Positions 60,565-64,000 of a stretch of 64,000 bases of DNA are shown one piece after another; the first letter of the stretch is position 1; the number at the start of each line of letters is the position of its first letter. The stretch is from assembly GCF_000328475.2 (NCBI RefSeq), contig NC_026494.1, positions 248,001 to 312,000 on the forward strand, given 5' to 3'. Position numbers and translations under genes: made by a program. The DNA comes from Mycosarcoma maydis. Taxonomy: Eukaryota; Basidiomycota; Ustilaginomycetes; Ustilaginales. The notes under the pieces were generated by a model that did no database searches, was not told where the DNA came from, and worked only from the letters and a program-made list of their open reading frames with translations.

Positions 60565-62759
60565 GTTAATCAGACGATCAAGTCGAACGACTTATGAGTC
60601 TAGTTTACCCTGCCTTCGAGCATGAAGACGCCACAAGACAAAGCCAAAAGGAGGTCGATTCGAAGCTACAGTCCCAGTCAAGAGTCTCAGCACGCATATC
60701 TGCAGACACTAAGCTGTACGAAGAACGAGAATGAAAACAAATTTGTTTCCGGATTGCCTCATTCTTAGCTTCCACGTTCTTTGACGATTGTACGTCCTGT
60801 GTAGAACCTTGTGCTTGGTTGTTTCTTCTGCGAAGGGGTTGAACCTTTCCGTCTTGAGTGGAGCTACTGGTGCTTTGAAGTCTGTAAATTGGTGCAGTTG
60901 CTGGTGGCATCGGCGTATGCGCACCTCGAATCGAGCTTGCGCTTGAGCATAGTCGAAAGTTGTGAGGCAAATCGAGAGGCACCGTGGATGGCCGAGACTT
61001 GAGAGCTTGAGCATAACGGTAGCTGACATCGGCAATCTCTCTTTTTGTGGTAGACAACGGGCTGCAGCTTGGCAAGTGAACAGTCGTCAGTGTGCGCAAA
61101 AGTCCCGTGAGTCGAATCACGAATGGCGCGCGCTGCAAGAATTTTCGGAAATCTCTTCTACGCATTGGCGTCGTTGTGCAGAGAGGTCTTTGTCTTGCTT
61201 GACTTCTTGCCAGTCAGAGTGTGGGGGAGAAAGCATCCATACCGTGCAATGCAAAGGCGCTTCGGGTGCGTTTGAAACGATAGCGCATGACAGGGTTGTG
61301 TGGTCGAGCTGAATTGTCGGTGCTTCCCATCTCTCATCCCGACTCGGCTCTTCCTACTTGTCTCATTCCGTGCTGTTTCGTGTTTGTTTAATCGTGAATC
61401 ATTAATGTTGTTGTTTGGTTCATTTGGCGCGGATAACCTTCGGTGCTTGGTTGCAGAGTTCCGGGTACTCTGCAAGCGTGGTTACGGGCCTGGAAGTGAC
61501 CTTGCCTTTCTCACTTGACCAGTCACATAGTGTGCCTCGTTGCCGTTCAGCCGAAGAAAAGGCGAAATTGGAAAGCGCAAAGTTGCGTTGATATATAACC
61601 GAATCGTGAACTGGGCGCAAACCCAGTTTCTACGCCGGACTTGCCGCTTGGGTCGGTTGGCAGGTTGGGGTGATACTCGAAAGTCGCAAGACCGGACAGC
61701 TGCGTGGAGCGAACGGAATCGTCGGAGACGGAACATCTATTCGTGATTGTAGACTCGAGTGACGAAAGAGGTCAAGCAGATAGACGGGCGTTCATGCTTG
61801 TCCTTGGGATTTGTTCGATCATCGGACCCTGCGATTCAGTCAAGGAGACAGAGAGAGAGAGAGAGAGCTTGCTTCTCCAGGCGCTGAACTGCCGAAGCCG
61901 AATTCAATTCACGATTGTCTTCCTCGTGTCTCTACTTTGCAACCCCACACCTGTTTTCAGCGCGTCACTTAGCAGCATCCTCTCGGTCGTACCCCGCTGC
62001 TGTTCACGATTCTTGATTTGTGCTTGGTATGTAGGTTCATCTCGCTATGCTACCACCATCCCTCTTGTCCTTTTCCCACACTACACACGCCACCTAGTGA
62101 GAAGGTTATATCGTTGTTCGATTTCAGGCCTCCACAATTCCATTGGCTTTCGGAACACCCGCTCGAGCGTTTGACGCAACGTTGCGCTTCCCATTCGTTG
62201 GCGAACACTCGTATACGACTTCACATCCGCTTGTTGGCGCTCCTTCCGACGACACTTTCTCCCGTGGTGTGATTTAAGACTGCACCGATCCGTCGCAGCA
62301 CCTTGCAACCAACCTCATCTCGTCACACGCTCTTCGTCGGCGCACATCAACAAGCGAAGCTTAGAGTCAAACTTCATATGCTTCGAAACACCGCCTCCTC
62401 GCGCCACCACCACAATTTTGTTTGTCCATTCAATAACAACTTCCGGATAGCTTCACTTCTTTTGGTTCCCGTCCAACTTTTCCAAGTGCGCTTACCAGCA
62501 ATTGAGACAGCGCTTTCTCGTTCGGCCCTTCCATAACACGACTCAGCATCCCGAGCCGACTGTACACGGCTCTTGCTCCTTAAGTCTTGGAACGGACACT
62601 TTCTTGCTCTCGACTATCGAAAACCTTGCCAGTCCACTTTGAACAGCGCCGGCAATGGTACCGCGACCATTGGCAGCTGCTTAGATCCCCTCCTATTCTC
62701 GTTTTCGGCGACTGAGCTAGCTACTTGCACTGTCACAGACCCTCGTCACGTCTCCCATC
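60565..62759. promoter_or_regulatory. Upstream region of the second zinc-cluster regulator
   Basis: About 2.2 kb. A TATATAA box lies at 61592-61598, followed by 1.1 kb of C/T-rich sense-strand sequence up to the ATG at 62760, so a long leader is likely. A (GA)n tract lies at about 61851-61867. TCACGA-core elements lie near 61118, 61392, 61603, 61739, 61908 and 62005. A 186-codon minus-strand ORF (61165-60605) was not accepted as a gene. Confidence 0.4.
61592..61598 (+). promoter_or_regulatory. Candidate TATA box
   Basis: TATATAA in the context TTGATATATAACCGAATCG, upstream of a C/T-rich stretch leading to the zinc-cluster regulator at 62760. Assigned from sequence only. Confidence 0.25.
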
Positions 62760-64000
62760 ATGACGAGTTCTGCTATGATGGCTGCTGCCGAGACGCTGGC
62801 ATCCGTCGCGTCTGCGGGCCCGTCTAGTCCAGCCAAGGATAGGCTCGCCTCGTCTTCCAAGTCACAAGCTAGAAGGTCTGACGCTTCCGAGCCAGCACCC
62901 GAGCCCAAAAAGCGCACTCGTCCTGTCAGCGCCTGTGAGGCCTGTCGTGCCAAGAAAGTGCGCTGTTTGCTCTCACCCGATGCGCCTGTCTGCCAGAATT
63001 GCCTTGCATCCGGCAAAGAGTGTCTTTTTAGAGTCGACGATCTCGCGCCCGCGCTCAGAGCTGCTCGTTTCGCTCACTGCGGGCCCCCAAGCGCCAATGC
63101 AAGGACCATAGCCTTCAAAAAGAGCTCGAAAGCCACTCCTCGCAAGTCGCGTGAGGACACAGACGAATCTTCGAGACCCAAACCACTCAAGCGTAAAAGG
63201 TCAGAAGCAGAAAGCGAAGCTTCAGATTCAAAGGATAAGGATCCACAACCTTCCGCCTCTTCGGCCGCTAAGCCAAAAGCCAAAGCCGTCTTTCGTTCCT
63301 TTGCCAATCCCAACAACCTCGCCGCACCGCTCCCCGTGCCAGCCACTCCGACGTACATAAAAAATCTGTCCTTCACGTCTTCGACCATGGCTTCACCACC
63401 GTCAAAGCATACCCATACCCACTCGTCCCGAATACCTTCTTCTTTCTCTTCAGCATCCAGACGGCGTTCAGAGTCGGCCTCAACACACAACGCTTCTACC
63501 GTCAGAGACACATCCACAATCGCCCATTTGAACCACAGATTCAGTCATCCTGCCATCGGAGATCCGCATGGCGCATACGTCGAATCGTTTGTTCCTTCGC
63601 ATGATCCTTCCCATTATGGCCACCCTGTTGATACTACAGCGGCATCTGGCTCAACTCCCGTAGGTGGCCCTTCCTTTTTCCTGCAGCAACATTCTCCAAG
63701 CAACGCAAGTGTTTTCTCCAACAGATCCGTCCGCTCCAGCACCATGTACGCCGCATCTAGACCGCTCAATCCTCCCCCCCTCGACAGCTTCCGCCCTCGA
63801 CGCAAATCGTCCGCCGCCAGCCCTCGAAGGTTGCCGAATCAACTCGTGGACCCCATGTCGTTGGAGTACTATGGTCATCCATCTGATGCGACGACTGTCG
63901 ACAGGTACGAAGCATTCGATCGACCTCCTCTAATCCATCGTGTCCCAAGCGGCATTACAGCAGAACCTCCTCATCGCGATGTGTCTGCAGAGCTTCGAAA
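62760..64000 (+). CDS. Zn2Cys6 transcription factor (3' end outside window)
   Basis: The frame is open from the ATG at 62760 to the right edge, at least 413 codons with no stop and no need for an intron. The zinc cluster lies at residues about 61-90: SACEACRAKKVRC, then LLSPDAPVCQNCLASGKEC, spaced C-x2-C-x6-C-x8-C-x2-C-x6-C, preceded by a basic KKRTRP segment. After it come basic patches (KPLKRKRSE) and a long Ser/Pro/His-rich region (SKHTHTHSSRIPSS, HPVDTTAASGSTP). The regulatory domain, if present, lies beyond the window. The factor probably binds CGG-type half sites as the family does; its target is unknown. It is unrelated in sequence outside the cluster to the regulator at 56.6-60.6 kb. 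Confidence 0.88.
   Translation, partial: MTSSAMMAAAETLASVASAGPSSPAKDRLASSSKSQARRSDASEPAPEPKKRTRPVSACEACRAKKVRCLLSPDAPVCQNCLASGKECLFRVDDLAPALRAARFAHCGPPSANARTIAFKKSSKATPRKSREDTDESSRPKPLKRKRSEAESEASDSKDKDPQPSASSAAKPKAKAVFRSFANPNNLAAPLPVPATPTYIKNLSFTSSTMASPPSKHTHTHSSRIPSSFSSASRRRSESASTHNASTVRDTSTIAHLNHRFSHPAIGDPHGAYVESFVPSHDPSHYGHPVDTTAASGSTPVGGPSFFLQQHSPSNASVFSNRSVRSSTMYAASRPLNPPPLDSFRPRRKSSAASPRRLPNQLVDPMSLEYYGHPSDATTVDRYEAFDRPPLIHRVPSGITAEPPHRDVSAELR

Noticed and set aside
60605..61165. 186-codon minus-strand ORF
   Set aside because: Basic N-terminus could suggest a presequence, but the remainder is low-complexity with no family motif and no supporting splice structure. It remains an open possibility.

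Overview
The window looks like nuclear DNA of a smut fungus (Basidiomycota, Ustilaginales; Ustilago/Sporisorium/Pseudozyma-like). This rests on a full set of fungal housekeeping genes, mostly single-exon ORFs, splice sites of the GTAAGT/GTGAGT...AG kind, and intergenic DNA full of short TCACGA-core repeats. The lineage is inferred; no species was assigned. I see no rRNA, tRNA, CRISPR array or recognisable transposon.

Layout. 1-2244 (-): HERP/Usa1-like ERAD protein, running off the left edge. 3.2-9.3 kb: VPS28 (+), HUS1 (-), RPN2 (+). 9.5-16.2 kb: a threonine aldolase fused to a Pcc1/KEOPS domain (-), mitochondrial GatB (+), and a LYAR zinc finger fused to Esf2 (-). 16.2-23.4 kb has no convincing ORF; its right 3 kb look like the promoter and long leader of a G1 cyclin (23.4-25.0 kb, +). 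25.8-44.5 kb: homoaconitase LYS4 (+), SVF1 (-), TFIIB (-), Nup84/Nup107 (+), an SMP/C2 tricalbin-like protein (+), ribulose-5-phosphate 3-epimerase (+) and an F-box protein (-). 45.2-51.8 kb: a two-exon PYM (-), MAPEG (+), a two-exon glutathione S-transferase (+), an 88-residue acidic protein (+) and a three-exon COX4 (-). 52.7-55.9 kb: a nine-exon acyl-CoA synthetase (+). 56.6-60.6 kb: a nine-exon Zn2Cys6 regulator with 18-nt and 10-nt exons (+). From 62.8 kb a second Zn2Cys6 regulator runs off the right edge (+).

Most genes are independent housekeeping functions, not a pathway cluster. Local links worth noting are the adjacent MAPEG and soluble GST genes (glutathione chemistry) and two natural fusions: threonine aldolase with Pcc1, where threonine is also the precursor of the t6A modification KEOPS makes, and LYAR with Esf2, both pre-rRNA processing factors. 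I found no defence system, secondary-metabolite cluster or other new multi-gene system. The most novel signals are the two fusions, the intergenic TCACGA repeat family, the microexon zinc cluster, a changed loop in the epimerase and the very long cyclin leader.

The exon models for HERP, PYM, GST, the acidic protein, COX4, acyl-CoA synthetase and the first Zn2Cys6 factor were built by hand from splice signals, reading phase and family motifs. None has been checked against transcripts.
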